Assembly: GCA_039583875.1 (NCBI GenBank)
Contig: CM077151.1
Coordinates: 120,319,519 to 120,383,518, forward strand
Direction of reading: 5' to 3'
Source of the DNA: Platanthera guangdongensis
Lineage: Eukaryota > Streptophyta > Magnoliopsida > Asparagales > Orchidaceae
Length of the DNA: 64,000 bases
Shown: one piece after another, positions 1-10,820 of the stretch
How the letters are laid out: every line of letters begins with the position of its first letter
Position numbering within the stretch: position 1 is the stretch's first letter
The notes under the pieces: model-generated
What the model was told of the DNA's origin: nothing
Databases searched by the model: none
Seen by the model: only the letters and a program-made list of their open reading frames with translations
Translations under genes and position numbers: made by a program

Positions 1-1074
1 GACGAATCCACACTTAGTTATTTTCCATCCTTCCGTCCCCTTCTTACTGCAATAATTCCTGACTAATTATTGCTCAAATATTCTCTGGAATATAACCATT
101 AGACAGAGCATTGATCATTGTCTTCTCCAGGATTATTGCCTGCCGTTTTTCCATGGGACAGTTGGGGAAATAATTCAATGTTGTTTATTCTCAAGGCCAT
201 CAGCATTGATTGCAGAGGATTTCAAAATTTCGAAAGACCATTTTTGACAAGAAATATAAAAGAGATTTTCTCTCTTCTTCCTGTAGACAGATAAAACAAG
301 ATACACAATACAGAGAGACGATAAATACAAAAAATAGTCAGTCTGAAATAAGAGATTCACTGATGTTTGTCAACATAGAATTCTGACATAACAAGAAGCC
401 ATATTCCTGAAGATCATCAGCTATCTGAAGAAGAAGAACACCTAATCAAAATCAAGAGTCTTCTGTCTTCAACACTCCAGGATACTGCAAAGGACAACTA
501 CATCACTATCTGTCAAAGAAGTTCCTGAACAGCTGCTGATCAAGGCTGTATTACTGAAGGCCTATCACCCTACAGCAAGGTTTCTTCTACCTAAAACATT
601 CTATATCTCAGGGGGAGCCTGTGCTAAAATCAATTATCCACCAGTCTTCTCAGTTGTATATTGAGAAAGAGAACACACGTTCATCTCTCACCCCCCCCCC
701 CCACTGTATAAAGGGTTATAACTCCCTTCAAAATTTATTCCTGGTTTCAAGTCACCTGTTCAAAAGACTTGAGGATTGGTTTTTGAGCACATGTTCAAAA
801 GCTCATTGGTTTCAGGCACCTAATCAAAAATCTGAATGGAATCCTACCAGGGTGGTAGAAGAGTGGATGTACCCAAGTTTAGGGGAACCACTATAAATTC
901 TTGTGTTGTCTGGATTGCTCTTTTCTTTTATTTTTTGTGATGTGGCTGTTTGTTAGGATTGCTATTTTAATTTTGTTCCTGCACTAGATTAAATCAGAAG
1001 AAAATTTTATAAATCGTGATTACTCTATTCACCCCCCCCCACTAGAGTATTCCTGATCTAACAGCTCACTTTCA
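1..1074 (+). repeat. Sirevirus 5' LTR, 3' portion
   Basis: Aligns along its whole length with 43142-44224, the distal part of the 3' LTR. It ends ...CACTTTCA, directly before a tRNA-Met primer site. The U3 start lies outside the window. Two C-tracts (about 691-702 and 1031-1040) differ in length from the 3' LTR, which carries a much longer C-tract near 44165-44191. There is no gene here; the one short open frame (621-896) is LTR sequence. Confidence 0.9.
707..713 (+). promoter_or_regulatory. TATA box of Sirevirus LTR
   Basis: TATAAAG follows a C-tract and is conserved in the 3' LTR at 43843-43849. Its position, about 370 bp before the LTR end, fits a U3/R border. Inferred from motif and conservation only. 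Confidence 0.55.
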
Positions 1075-1076
1075 AT

Positions 1077-1088
1077 TGGTATCAGAGC
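1077..1088 (+). other. Primer binding site, tRNA-iMet type
   Basis: TGGTATCAGAGC lies two bases after the LTR end. This is the standard primer site of plant Copia elements, complementary to the 3' end of initiator tRNA-Met. Confidence 0.9.
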
Positions 1089-1191
1089 TTCGATTCCTTA
1101 GTGTACACAAGCTAACCCTTGAACCGAAGATCCTGTGTTAGATCAGATTTCATCTTTTATCTTTATTTTTATTTAGATTATATACATAGCA

Positions 1192-1715
1192 ATGGCACAG
1201 AAAAAAGACTATGCAAGCACCAGACCTCCAGTTTGTAACCTAAATAGGTTTGTCATCTAGAAGACAAGAATCAAATTGTATATGAACTCTATTGATGAAG
1301 ATATCTACAATTCCATCTAGACAGGTCCTCCTCAAGCCACTGCTTCTACATCTACAACAGCCTCAAGCACAAATACAGTTCCACCACCTGAGTGGTCTGA
1401 GGCTCAGAAGAAGGCCAAGGTTGTTGATGTCAAGGCAATGAACATACTGACACAGACTATGTCAGATGATATCTTCCAAAAGGTTATTGAATGCACTTCA
1501 GCCAAAGCCATCTGGGATTCCCTAAACCAAATGGTGGCTGGATCAGCAGATGAAAGAAACGATAGGAGATCCAACCTTATATCCTTATGTGAGAATTTCA
1601 AGAAAGAGGAAGCTGAGTCAGTAGCTGAAATGTATAATAGGTTAAGCTCAATCATCAATGAGCTAAAAATCTTGGACAAGGACATCACCCTCACTGAGGT
1701 GAATGACAAGATCCT
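1192..1715 (+). pseudogene. gag: Sirevirus gag, N-terminal part
   Basis: Capsid-type Gag that would package element RNA. The frame opens at ATG 1192 and runs to the solo-LTR insertion at 1716. Two in-frame TAG stops (1258, 1318) fall where TGG (Trp) is expected from the Copia gag pattern. The region from about 1438 on reads as the UBN2-like Gag domain (AKAIWDSL, then LISLCENFKKEEAESVAEMYNR). The reading continues after the insertion at 3732. No ribosome could read this copy in full. Confidence 0.75.
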
Positions 1716-2576
1716 TGAAAGAACTAGTGCCTAAACACCTAGAGGGGGGGTGAATAAGTTCACTTAATCTTTTTAAACTTTGATGGCAGAAACACAGAAT
1801 TATATGCAATTCTTCACAGCAATACAGCACATACACCATAGCAATCACAGAATAAAGCACACACAGAGAACACACATATTTTATAGTGGTTCCCCAAGAT
1901 CTGGGTACATCCACTTTCCCCCTTCTCCTATCTAGTAGAGTACTAGATTCGGCCAAACTTCTCCACTACTCCTCAGATCCTCAGATCTTACAGCTCAGAA
2001 CCCCAAACAGGTTCCTACAACTCAGAGTGATCCCACTCATATAACTCAGGCACACAGCCCTACCACTCAGTCTTCACAAAGACCTACACTCAGCCTTCAA
2101 CAAGGCCTACACTCAGAGAAATGAATCTCCTACACTCAGGCAGACAGGCCCTACCACTTAGCCTTTATAATTTTCAGGCTTACAACTCAGATCCCTTAGG
2201 ATCCTACAAGAAATTAAAATTACAAAGTATATAACCACAACTCAGAATGAGAGAGAAGAGTTGACAGGTTTCTTGATGAGTTCTTGGAAGAACTTTGCTG
2301 AGATCAACCTCCCTTGGCTTTCTTCAAAGCTTCTTGAATTAGAACATAGTAGGGTTGAAACTCTATGCAGATGATCTTCAATCACTGCTGACTTAAGAAT
2401 CAGATCTCAATCTGAAACTTTCTTCGCAGCCTGGTTCAACAGCTGTCTTCTTAGAAGGAGCTCTCTCTCTCCAACTTCTTAGATCTTCACTTGAAGGTCT
2501 TCTTCTGGTTTGTTGTTTCTTACTTCAGTGATTGCTTCAATCTATTCAATCATCAATTCTGTCGAAGGAGAAGGGT

Positions 2577-2585
2577 CTTTATATA
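2577..2585 (-). promoter_or_regulatory. TATA box of antisense solo LTR
   Basis: TATATAAAG on the minus strand, just downstream (in LTR sense) of the palindrome array. It would drive transcription leftwards, antisense to Sirevirus gag. Confidence 0.45.
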
Positions 2586-2720
2586 GAATTTCTCCAAGGT
2601 AACCGGCTGTTCCGGTTTCTAACAACTTTCTGACAGCTCTGACAGTTGAAGTAGACCGGCTGGAATGGCAGCTGTCAAGTCATCCAGTCATTTCTTGAAT
2701 TTTCTATAACTGTCTGAATG

Positions 2721-3592
2721 TGTCGAGACAGTCAGTCTTTAAGTGTCGACACTGATAGACTAAGTGTCGACACAAGTAGACTAAGTGTCGACACTAGCCT
2801 TCATTGTGTCGACACTATTCCTTGTGTTGTTGTATCTGTATCTCGACACAGCTTCTTCTGAATGCGTCGACACTGATTCTGTGTGTCGACACAAGCCTTC
2901 TGTTGAATGTGTCGACACTGATTGAAGGTGTCGACACAAGTACTTCTTCAATACTTTATCTGATTTCTGCTGAGTGCCGACACAACTCCTTTGTGTTGAC
3001 ATAAGCCTTCTTGTGTTGAACTTTGTTGAGTGTCGACACATCCCCTTTGTGTTGACACATGCCTTCTGTGTTGAAACTTCAGATGAGTCTCGACACATCT
3101 CCTAGTGTCGACACATTCTTCATGTGTTGAGACTTTTGCTGAGTGTCGACACATTGTTCATTATGTCGACACTTGTACTTAAACTCTGTTGAAGTTTGCT
3201 GAGTGTCGACACAGCCTCCTAGTGTCGACACTTGTACTTGAACTTTGTTGATGTTTTGCTTAGTGTCGACACAGCCTCCTAGTGTCGACACTTGTACTTG
3301 AACTTTGTTGATGTTTTGCTGAGTGTCGACACAGCCTCCTAGTGTCGACACTTTTGATGTCGACAAAGTTCCTCTGGGTGTCGACACTGCTTCTAAGTGT
3401 CGACACAGATTCTTTAGACATTTCTTTATTGAGTGTCGACACTTCCTGTATGTGACGACACTTTTCTTCTGTTGTCGACTCTGCATTCCTGGTGTCGACA
3501 CAATTACTCTAAGTGTCGACACAGCTCCTCTGGGTGTCGACACAAACCTTCTTAAGTGTCGACACTTTTCTTCTGGGTGTCGACACATGGAC
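2721..3592. repeat. Array of GTGTCGACAC palindromes
   Basis: About two dozen exact copies of the 10-bp palindrome GTGTCGACAC, plus roughly ten one-mismatch versions, spaced mostly 15-35 bp apart by T/C-rich linkers. A 60-bp unit holding two palindromes is tandemly repeated three times at about 3200-3379. The array occupies the U3 of the solo LTR, upstream of its TATA box. The Cys/Arg/His-rich open frames on both strands here are by-products of the repeat. Confidence 0.9.
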
Positions 3593-3731
3593 TTAGAAAC
3601 TTTTTGCTTTCCTTGCAATTACTTAACCTGCACACATCAACTCAAAAACACATCAAATACACCATGATGTATATCATTGAGTAGGGTGAGGCTTCTTCAA
3701 ATATGGTACATTTAATCCAATGTACCCAACA

Positions 3732-4704
3732 ATCCTAATGTGCTTCCCAAGCTCATGGGATTCAAGGATCTGGCCTATTAAATAAGCCAGAAGCCAGAAG
3801 CCTAAATGAGATATCCACTGAATCTCTATTAGGCAAACTTAAGTCCTATGAATAGCTAATTAAATCCAGGGAGGCAGCTGAGCAGAGAACACCCCCTCCA
3901 GCAAGAAAAGAGCATATCATTGCTTTCAAGGCAGCTGAAGAGACAGAGACTCCCTCAACAAATGAAGAACTCATGAGTCTTTTTGCCAAAAGATTCTACA
4001 AGTTGGCAAGAAACGATTTCAGGAGGAAGTCATCCAGACAGGATGACAAACCAAGGTATGATAAAACACCAACTAAAGAAGTGGTATGCTTTGGTTGCAG
4101 GAAAGCTGGACACTTCATCTCTGAGTGTCCAGAAAATCAGAAGAAAGAAAAGAGAAGAGAGAAAGATATCGAGAGACAGCACAACAGCAGACCTTCTTCC
4201 AGCAAATACAAGAAGAAGGAGACGGTTTTTGTGGTTGAAACTTGGAGTGAGACTGAAGAAGAATCAACATCTTCTAGCTCCATTGAAGATGAGGAAGAGG
4301 CAAGGGCCAAGGAGGTTTGCCTCATGGAAATTGATGCTTCCAAGAGCCATTCAGAAGAAGAGGACTCGGACAATAAAGTAGTTTCAGATTCTGAAGCTGA
4401 CAAGATGAAGAGTTATCCAGCAAATAATCAAACATGGTACCTTGATAGTGGGCGCTCCAAACACATGACTGGCAGCAAGGACATCTTACACAACTACAAG
4501 TCCAAGCTGGGGCCAAAGGTTATCTTTGTGGATTCCAAATGTGGCCAGTCAGAAGGCTTTGGAGATGTGAAGATTGGAGTAGTTACTTTCAAGAAAGTAA
4601 TTTATGTCAGAGGACTCAAGTATAACCTCATCTCCATAAGTCAGTTATATGATGAAGGTTATCAGGTACACTTCAACTCATCTTCTTGCATTATTTCTAA
4701 TTAA
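3732..4704 (+). pseudogene. gag: Sirevirus gag C-terminus and protease start
   Basis: Continues the gag interrupted at 1715. A frame change and stops occur before 3973; from there it is open to TAA at 4702. It contains one CX2CX4HX4C zinc knuckle (CFGCRKAGHFISECP), a basic stretch, an acidic Ser/Glu tail leading to KEVCLMEID (Sirevirus-like), then the aspartic protease active site in WYLDSGRSKHMTG, where the usual Cys after DSG is Arg. The same frame continues past 4702 into integrase, so a single stop separates them. Confidence 0.8.
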
Positions 4705-5760
4705 AAAAACCAAACTATTTTAATTGGGAATAGACAAGGTAACATATACTTAGTTAATTTTATTTCTGCCACTTCTGATATCTGCTTACTTAATATAACT
4801 AGTAATCAGAATGATTTATGGCATAAAAGGCTAGGTCATGTAAACTTGAAAAATATTGTTAGGTTATCAAAAGACAACCTTGTTAGAGGTCTACCTTCTA
4901 TTCCCTACAAGAAGGAAGGCCTTTGCAGAGCTTGTCAACTAGGCAAGCAAACTAAATCTTATTTTAAATCAGTTAATAAAAGTGATTCACCTAGGATTTT
5001 GTATTTGCTACATATGGATCTCTTTGGACCCATTGTTGTACAAAGCCTAGGAGGGAAATCCTATACCTTAGTTATTATGGATGACTTCTCAAGGTTCACT
5101 TGGGTATCTTTTCTGAGATCTAAGTCAGATACCTTAAATGTTCTTATAGATTTTCTCAGGACCATACAGATTGAGTTCTCTACTCATGTTGCATTGATCA
5201 GAAGTGATCATGGCACAGAGTTTGAGTCTCTTCTTATGCATGAGTTCTGTGAGAAGGAAGGTATCAGGCATTGCTTCTCATCTCCTAGAACTCCTCAACA
5301 AAATGTGTTAGCTGAAAGGAAAAATAGGACACTCATTGAAGCTGCAGGTACATTGCTTGCAGATGCTTACATGCCCCTAACCTTTTGGGCAGAGACTGTG
5401 AGCACAGCAAATTATGTCCTGAACATGAGTTTAATTCATAAACTAAAGAATAGGACTCCTTATGAATTACTTAAAGGGAAGAAACCTGAAATCTATTATT
5501 TTAAAGTATTTGGATGTATATGTTATATTCACAACAACAACAAAAGATATATTAGAAAGTTTGAGGCCAAGGCTGAAGAGGGAATCTTTCTAGGATATTC
5601 CCAAGTAAGCAAAGCCTATAGGGTTTTTAATAAATTATCTCTAAAAATTGAAGAGTCTATACATGTTACATTTGATGAAGCTAACATGTCTTGCAAGGAG
5701 AAAGAGATTTCTACCAAAAGCAATTTGCAAGTACCTCACTTGTGTGAGAATTTGGATTGA
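4705..5760 (+). pseudogene. pol: Sirevirus integrase region
   Basis: Same frame as the preceding segment. A gag-pre-integrase domain (LWHKRLGHVNL ... CRACQLGKQTK) supplies the HHCC zinc site. The integrase core follows: first Asp in LLHMDLFGP, second in IRSDHGTEF, and Glu in NVLAERKNRTL, so the DDE triad is intact. The frame ends with TGA at 5758. Integrase would insert element cDNA into chromosomes; this copy cannot be made as part of a complete polyprotein. Confidence 0.85.
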
Positions 5761-6842
5761 CTAAACCTTACCCAAGAGGTTCCAACACATCCTTCTCCAC
5801 AAGTTAATGAAGATAGTGAATATGAAGGCACTGAAGGGATTGATATTCCCCCAACAGCAAACATAATTCCATAAGAGGAATTAGTTCCTAATGCTGTTGC
5901 AGAACCAACTCCACCCACTGATCTTGTCACACTAAGGGATCATCGCAGATCTCAAGTGATTGGAGACATATCAGTAGGTGTACAGACTAGGCATCAACTC
6001 AACCAAGATTTGATGCATGCATGTTTTCTCTCTCAGGTTGAACCTCTATCCATCCATGATGCTGAGCAAGATCACCACTGGATCATTGCAATGTAGGAGG
6101 AATTAAATCAATTTAAGAGATGTAGAGTTTGGGATTTGGTTCCAAGTCCCCAAGACTATCTAGTCATTGGAACCAAATGGGTATACAGAAATAAATTGGA
6201 TGCCCAACGTACAAAAGTGAGGAACAAGGCTAGGCTTGTTGCTCAAGGATACAGGCAAGAGGAAGGAATAGATTATGACCAAACCTTTGCACCTGTGGCA
6301 AGGTTAGAGTCAATCATAATATTCCTGGCCTATGCAACCTACAAGAGATTCAAGGTGTATCAGATGGATGTGAAGAGTGCATTCCTGAATGGAGCACTTA
6401 AAGAAGAGGTTTATGTTGAACAACCTCCAGGTTTTGTCTCTCCAACTCACCCTTATCATGTTTTCAAATTGCATAAAGCTCTATATGGTCTCAAGCAAGC
6501 TCCGAGAGCTTGGTATGAGACCCTAGCCAGCTTTTTGATAGAGCATAAATTCATTAAGGGCATAGTAGATAGAACACTCTTCACTAGACATCATAAGGAT
6601 CAAATATTATTAGTGCAAATATATGTGGATGACATCATATTTGGCTCTACTGATTCCAAATTATGCAAGAGGTTCTCTGACCTCATGCATTCAAAATTTA
6701 AAATGAGTAGCATGGGTGAGCTTTCCTACTTCCTTGGTCTCCAAGTGAAGCAGTTGCTTGATGGCATCTTCATCTCTCAAGATAAGTATGCTAAAGAGCT
6801 TATAAAGAAGTTTGGGATGGCTGATGCTTCCGCAAAGAAGAT
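5761..6842 (+). pseudogene. pol: Sirevirus reverse transcriptase, truncated by insertion
   Basis: Same frame as the integrase, with TAA (5872) and TAG (6094) in the linker. RT motifs follow in order: [34 protein letters not shown] (catalytic Asp), [13 protein letters not shown] and YVDDII (YXDD box at about 6623). Coding stops at 6842, where the Tekay-1 LTR begins. The next residues of the protein are found at 26616 (and in the duplicate at 38318). Confidence 0.88.
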
Positions 6843-6881
6843 TGTAACAGCCCAAATTTCTCAAACAGGAAATTTTAGGGT

Positions 6882-7545
6882 GACACGGCCTGGGACATGG
6901 GCGTGTCCTAGGGCGTGTCAAGCTGGGGTCGATGATTTGGCCGTGTAGTCGATGAAATTTGGAGTCGACGGTCGTTGAGTCGCGGACATGGCCTGCGACA
7001 CGGGCGTGTCGCAGGGCGTGTGAAGGCCGTGTCGACTATCGGCTTTAGTGTCGACGATTTTTCGCTCGACGATGTGTCGATAGGGGGCACACAGCCCAGG
7101 ACACGGGCGTGTCCAAGGCCGTGTCGTGTGCTCGACGATTTGCTCGACGAGTGTCGAGTGTCGAGTGTCGAGTGTCGAGTGTCGAGAGGTTGAACACGGC
7201 CTGTGACACGGGCGTGTCACAGGGCGTGTCAAATCAGGTCGATGAACTCAGCCCGACGAAGGTTTTTTACAGGGCGTGTCTTCGTGCTATGTCTGGGCAC
7301 ACGGCCTGGGACACGGGCGTGTCACAGGCCGTGTGAAGTCTCGGGATGTTTTGGGATTTTTTTGCCCAGGCACACGGCCTCAGACACGGGCGTGTTCGAA
7401 GGCGTGTTGGGTGACACGGCCCATGACACGGGCGTGTTCCGTGGGCGTGTCACTGGTCTGGATAGGTCGGTTGACCACCGCTTGAGGCACACGGCCTGGG
7501 ACACGGTCGTGTCACAGGCCGTGTCAGGTCAAAATCAATGTTTTT
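6882..7545. repeat. GC-rich hairpin array in Tekay LTR U3
   Basis: Repeated near-palindromes of the form CCTG-N-GACACG / CGTGTC-N'-CAGG, usually flanked by a further outer ACACGG...CGTGT pair. N and N' vary together in several copies (G/C, C/G, T/A). The same array recurs at 14341-14880, 15376-15950, 22780-23365 and 34480-35065. Between hairpins lie TCGACGA motifs. Confidence 0.85.
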
Positions 7546-8084
7546 GGCAAAATCTTGGCCGTCCATTCCTTGAGTCTGGATCCAAAGGCTGAGCTTCTTT
7601 CCTCTTTTCCTAAAGGCCGAAATCTGAGAAGTTATTCTCATTTTACTTGACCTTGATCTTTCTTTAAGTTAAGAGAGAAAGGAGAGGAAGAAGAAGGAGG
7701 AGGAGGAAAGGGGGCTGCTGCTGGTCGTGTTGCGGTTTCCCGACAAGAAATCCGAAGCCGGCGTTGCGGAGGAAACGCTCTTGCGAGTCTTTCAAGCAAG
7801 CTTTGAGTTCATGGCACCGAAGCGGTCGTCAAGGGTAACGACGTTTCTTCCTAGCCATGTGAAGGCTTTCTTTTGGCATATCTTTGTAATTCCCCCACCA
7901 AGAGGTGGCTGATTTTAGGAGTCATTTGGGTGATTCATGAAATCCCCTTTTGTTGGCATATAGATCCGGAAATGGAGTACGGAATAGGCATGCTGTGTGA
8001 AGCCCATCTGGACAGGTTGGTCTGGATTGGTGATGTTGCATACGAACCGGAGAAGACTCCGTGCGAAACGTGTAGTTTAAGGAG

Positions 8085-8375
8085 TCAACGGGTTATGCCT
8101 GCGAAAAGGAGTAGCAGGAAGTACTGGGGTGGTAGCCCAGGAAAATAGCTGTGGTATGTTTTTGGGTCCAACCTGTGAATGAGGTACAGGAAGTACTGGT
8201 GTGACCAGGAAAGGCGCTTTGTGATGCTTGATGTCGTAGGGTGTCCACCTGTGAAGCGAGTAACAGGAAGTACTGGCATGGTAGCCAGGAAATACCCCTG
8301 ACATTTGTGATTGTGCGGTGTCCACCTGTGAAGAGAGTCACAGGAAGTACTGGGAGGCCCAGGAAAGACCTGCTG
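8085..8375. repeat. Four ~77-bp tandem repeats in Tekay LTR
   Basis: Four units share a core AGGAAGTACTGG ... CCAGGAAA, near 8115, 8188, 8266 and 8341, three with the linker GTCCAACCTGTG or GTCCACCTGTG. The same block is present in all other Tekay LTRs of the window (for example 16545-16805 and 25335-25600). Confidence 0.8.
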
Positions 8376-9391
8376 TTGTGCTAAGAAAGTGGGTATCGAG
8401 AAATACCCAGGCTTGAATGCCAAGAACAGGATTGGTGAGACCGACCCGCGCCTTTATTATAGCCATGAGTACGCTGTACTCGGAGAAGGCAAGGCGATTT
8501 GAGCAACGGGGGGTGGAGGATGCGACCTGCGCTATGTCCGTCTGACGTGAGACCAAAAGGTGCGGTCTGTTGGAGTGCATAGCAAGAGTCTTCGGCCTGC
8601 GCGCCATGACACCATGGGGGGCTACGGGTCATCCCGGTGTAGGAAGACTATAAAACTCCGGCTGCACGCCATGGAGTAAATGCTCAAAAGATTTACCGTT
8701 GGGTGGTGACCCTGATACGGTGGTGGGCAAGAGCTTTGCCAGAACACCAAGAATGTGCCCTGAGTGCACGGACCGTTGGGCCGGATGGCGAACGGTTCTG
8801 ATGGCTTGTGTGCGTGAAAGCACATTTTGATGAGATATATTGCCATACTGTGATTTGATATGCCTGCAGGGAAGATTACCGCTGCCCCGAGAAAAGGGGT
8901 AGGGTCGTTATAATTTGGTCAGCTGAATGCTGACCGTTGCTTTTGTTTTCCACCGTTGGGTGGATTGTCCCTGTACAGGTGTTGGCGAGCCAAGCGGGAC
9001 GCGTAAAGGCTGATATTCATGTTGTTGTTGCTGCTACTGCTAGCCCTCGAAGGCTATATGTGTTGCTTTTGTGTATTTTCTTTTCATGTGGCCGGCATGC
9101 GCGCCAATTGATTTAGGCCTCTGTTTTATAGCGATGTAAGGCCATAAGGCCAACTATTTGTACTTGTTGTAAGACATTCCTATATTGTATAAAATGTGGA
9201 GTTTTATGTTTGGACATTCATGAGGAGTTCAAGTTGTAGGATCGGCTTCCGCTAGAATGCTTTGTGATAGGTGTGATGCGCTACTCTGGTATCATCCTAT
9301 ACCTTCACCGTCTGTTTTGTGATATATCCTGTGGGGCCCTGGCCGGACCTTCTAGAATATACCATATGAACGGATGGGGTTGTTACATTTT

Positions 9392-9400
9392 TGGTATCAG
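9392..9400 (+). other. Tekay-1 primer binding site
   Basis: TGGTATCAG, five bases after the LTR end, matches the first nine bases of the initiator tRNA-Met site; the match stops there (TTGTC rather than AGC). Tekay-2 has TGGTATCGG at 17824. Confidence 0.7.
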
Positions 9401-9608
9401 TTGTCTTGGTCTTTCCCTCTCGACGTCGTGGCCGACTTCTTTTGTGGGGTGGCGAGCACGTGTTTGTGCAAACCAACGTCTACGAATGAACTCCTGAATG
9501 TCCATGATAGGAATGAAAACTTGATGTGTTTAAGGAACCTGCGTGTTCTTATTTTATGTTGTTTGTTTGGGTGAGACCGCTAATGTGTGTGTCTTGTTCC
9601 ACCTTTAG

Positions 9609-10731
9609 GTGACACGAAGTGGAGCTGGGCCGTCTGAGCCTCAGCATTCTGATGAAAGTACGGCTCCAGCCGCGGTGCCTACACCTCCACCGTCTGCGGA
9701 ACATGTGTGTTTAGTTGCGGAGGCTTTATTTACCATGATCCAAGGTCAGCCAATTAGGCAGGAACAAGCGGGTGTGAGGCCAGAACAGGTGGTGGCAAGG
9801 CCAGAACCTGTAGTGGATGTGGCTCCTCGAGCAGCTGAGAAGCAGCTAACGCGGTTTATGAGTTTCCATCCGCCTACGTTCTCAGGAGCGGGAACTCCGA
9901 TGCAGGCTGAGGATTGGCTATTGCGCGTGAAGCGAGTGATGACGGCGATTGGAACGGCGGAGCATCAGAAAGTTACTTTAGTTACCTTCTTGCTTGAAGG
10001 AGAAGCTCGATTGTGGTGGGATGAGATGGAGTTGCATCACTTGGCCGGTCGTCCGTTAACCCAAGTATCGATGGAAGAATTCTCCCGGCTCTTCCTAGCG
10101 AAGCACCTTCATGCGGCTCAACGGATAGCCATGGAAAATGAATTCCAAAGGTTAACACAAGGTGATGGCAGTGTTGACGCATACCTGCATGAATTTACTC
10201 GCTTGGGGCAGTATGCGGGCTCTATATTTGCTGATGAACAGAGGAAGACCAATCGTTTCTATGAAGGACTGAGGGACGAGCTGAGGTTCCTTGTGTCAAG
10301 TTCGGTGAACCAAGGTTTTCAAGCGTTGGTTGACACTGCGAGCGCATTGGAAAAGGATATGAAAAGGGTGCAAGGGAAGAGAGCTTTGGCTGTGACGCAA
10401 CCGGAGTGGAAGGCGCCCCGATCGGGAAAACCATTTTATAAGAAGAGATGGGGCAAGAAGTCCAAGCCTAATGGACAAGTTCCTTCATCAGTTACAATGG
10501 GAGCAACGTCAGGGGCTACCTCCAAGCCAGACACTCGTATCTGCTTCAATTGTGGCCGGATGGAGCATATTGCGCGAGATTGTAGGATGCCGCCAAAGAT
10601 TGAAAAGAAGGCGGGCGCATCTTATGCTGAAAAAGGAAAGGCGGTGGTGGATTCCTCTGCCTCACAGGCTCAACCCCGGGTCTACAATCTTGGCCTACAG
10701 GAGGCCATCAAGCAGAGTGACGTGGTCACAG
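9609..10731 (+). CDS. gag: Tekay-1 gag
   Basis: Uninterrupted Gag frame of about 374 residues. The Retrotrans_gag domain includes [18 protein letters not shown] and [15 protein letters not shown]. One CX2CX4HX4C knuckle (CFNCGRMEHIARDC) is followed by a Lys-rich linker. There is no nearby in-frame ATG: the frame opens with GTG immediately after CCACCTTTAG, a good 3' splice site with a CTAAT branch-point-like motif about 25 bases upstream, so the true start may be supplied by splicing from the leader. Unspliced, the frame would end at TAG 10776; I place the end of the exon at 10731, before a GT-AG intron. Confidence 0.8.
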
Positions 10732-10820
10732 GTATGAGTTTAGTTCTGCATATGCTATTGTTTGTATGCTTTACTTAGGACATATATGTTTGCGGTTTGT
10801 GTGTGACATGTTTGTCACAG
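10732..10820 (+). other. Predicted spliceosomal intron between gag and protease (Tekay-1)
   Basis: 89 bp, starting GTATGAG and ending GTCACAG. Removing it keeps the reading frame from gag into protease through a Gly codon split after its first base. Unspliced, gag stops at 10776. Equivalent introns are at 19162-19253 (Tekay-2) and 58045-58124 (Tekay-B). Predicted from sequence only. Confidence 0.6.

Larger units (their letters stand above)
1716..3731 (-). mobile_element. Solo LTR of a related Copia family, antisense, in Sirevirus gag
   Basis: Bounded by perfect 5-bp target duplications ATCCT (1711-1715 and 3732-3736). On the minus strand it begins TGTTGGGTAC and ends CTTTCA, like the host Sirevirus LTR (TGTTGGATCC...CTTTCA). 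It shares with that LTR a block reading GTGGATGTACCC...GGGGAACCACTATAAA (minus strand, near 1880-1915) and a C-rich stretch next to its end. No coding domains, so it is a solo LTR left by LTR-LTR recombination. Its U3 (about 2600-3731) holds a striking palindrome array. Open frames inside are repeat shadows. Confidence 0.85.
6843..9387 (+). repeat. Tekay-1 5' LTR (2545 bp)
   Basis: Starts TGTAACAGCC and ends TTGTTACA, nine bases before the tRNA-Met-like site. Its first 700 bp hold a GC-rich hairpin array with TCGACGA and TGTCGAG motifs; the middle holds four copies of a roughly 77-bp repeat. It has five tandem TGTCGAG heptamers near 7150-7186, against four in its 3' LTR. It contains no gene; several Arg/Pro/Cys-rich open frames come from the hairpin array. 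Confidence 0.9.

Noticed and set aside
2721..3592. Regularly spaced 10-bp repeats resembling a CRISPR array
   Set aside because: The repeats are short palindromes with irregular, low-complexity linkers inside a plant LTR U3; no cas genes, and a eukaryotic context.
8077..8607. Minus-strand frames with STSC...LHRWTP repeats in Tekay LTRs
   Set aside because: Shadows of the ~77-bp LTR repeats, recurring in every LTR copy with different breaks.
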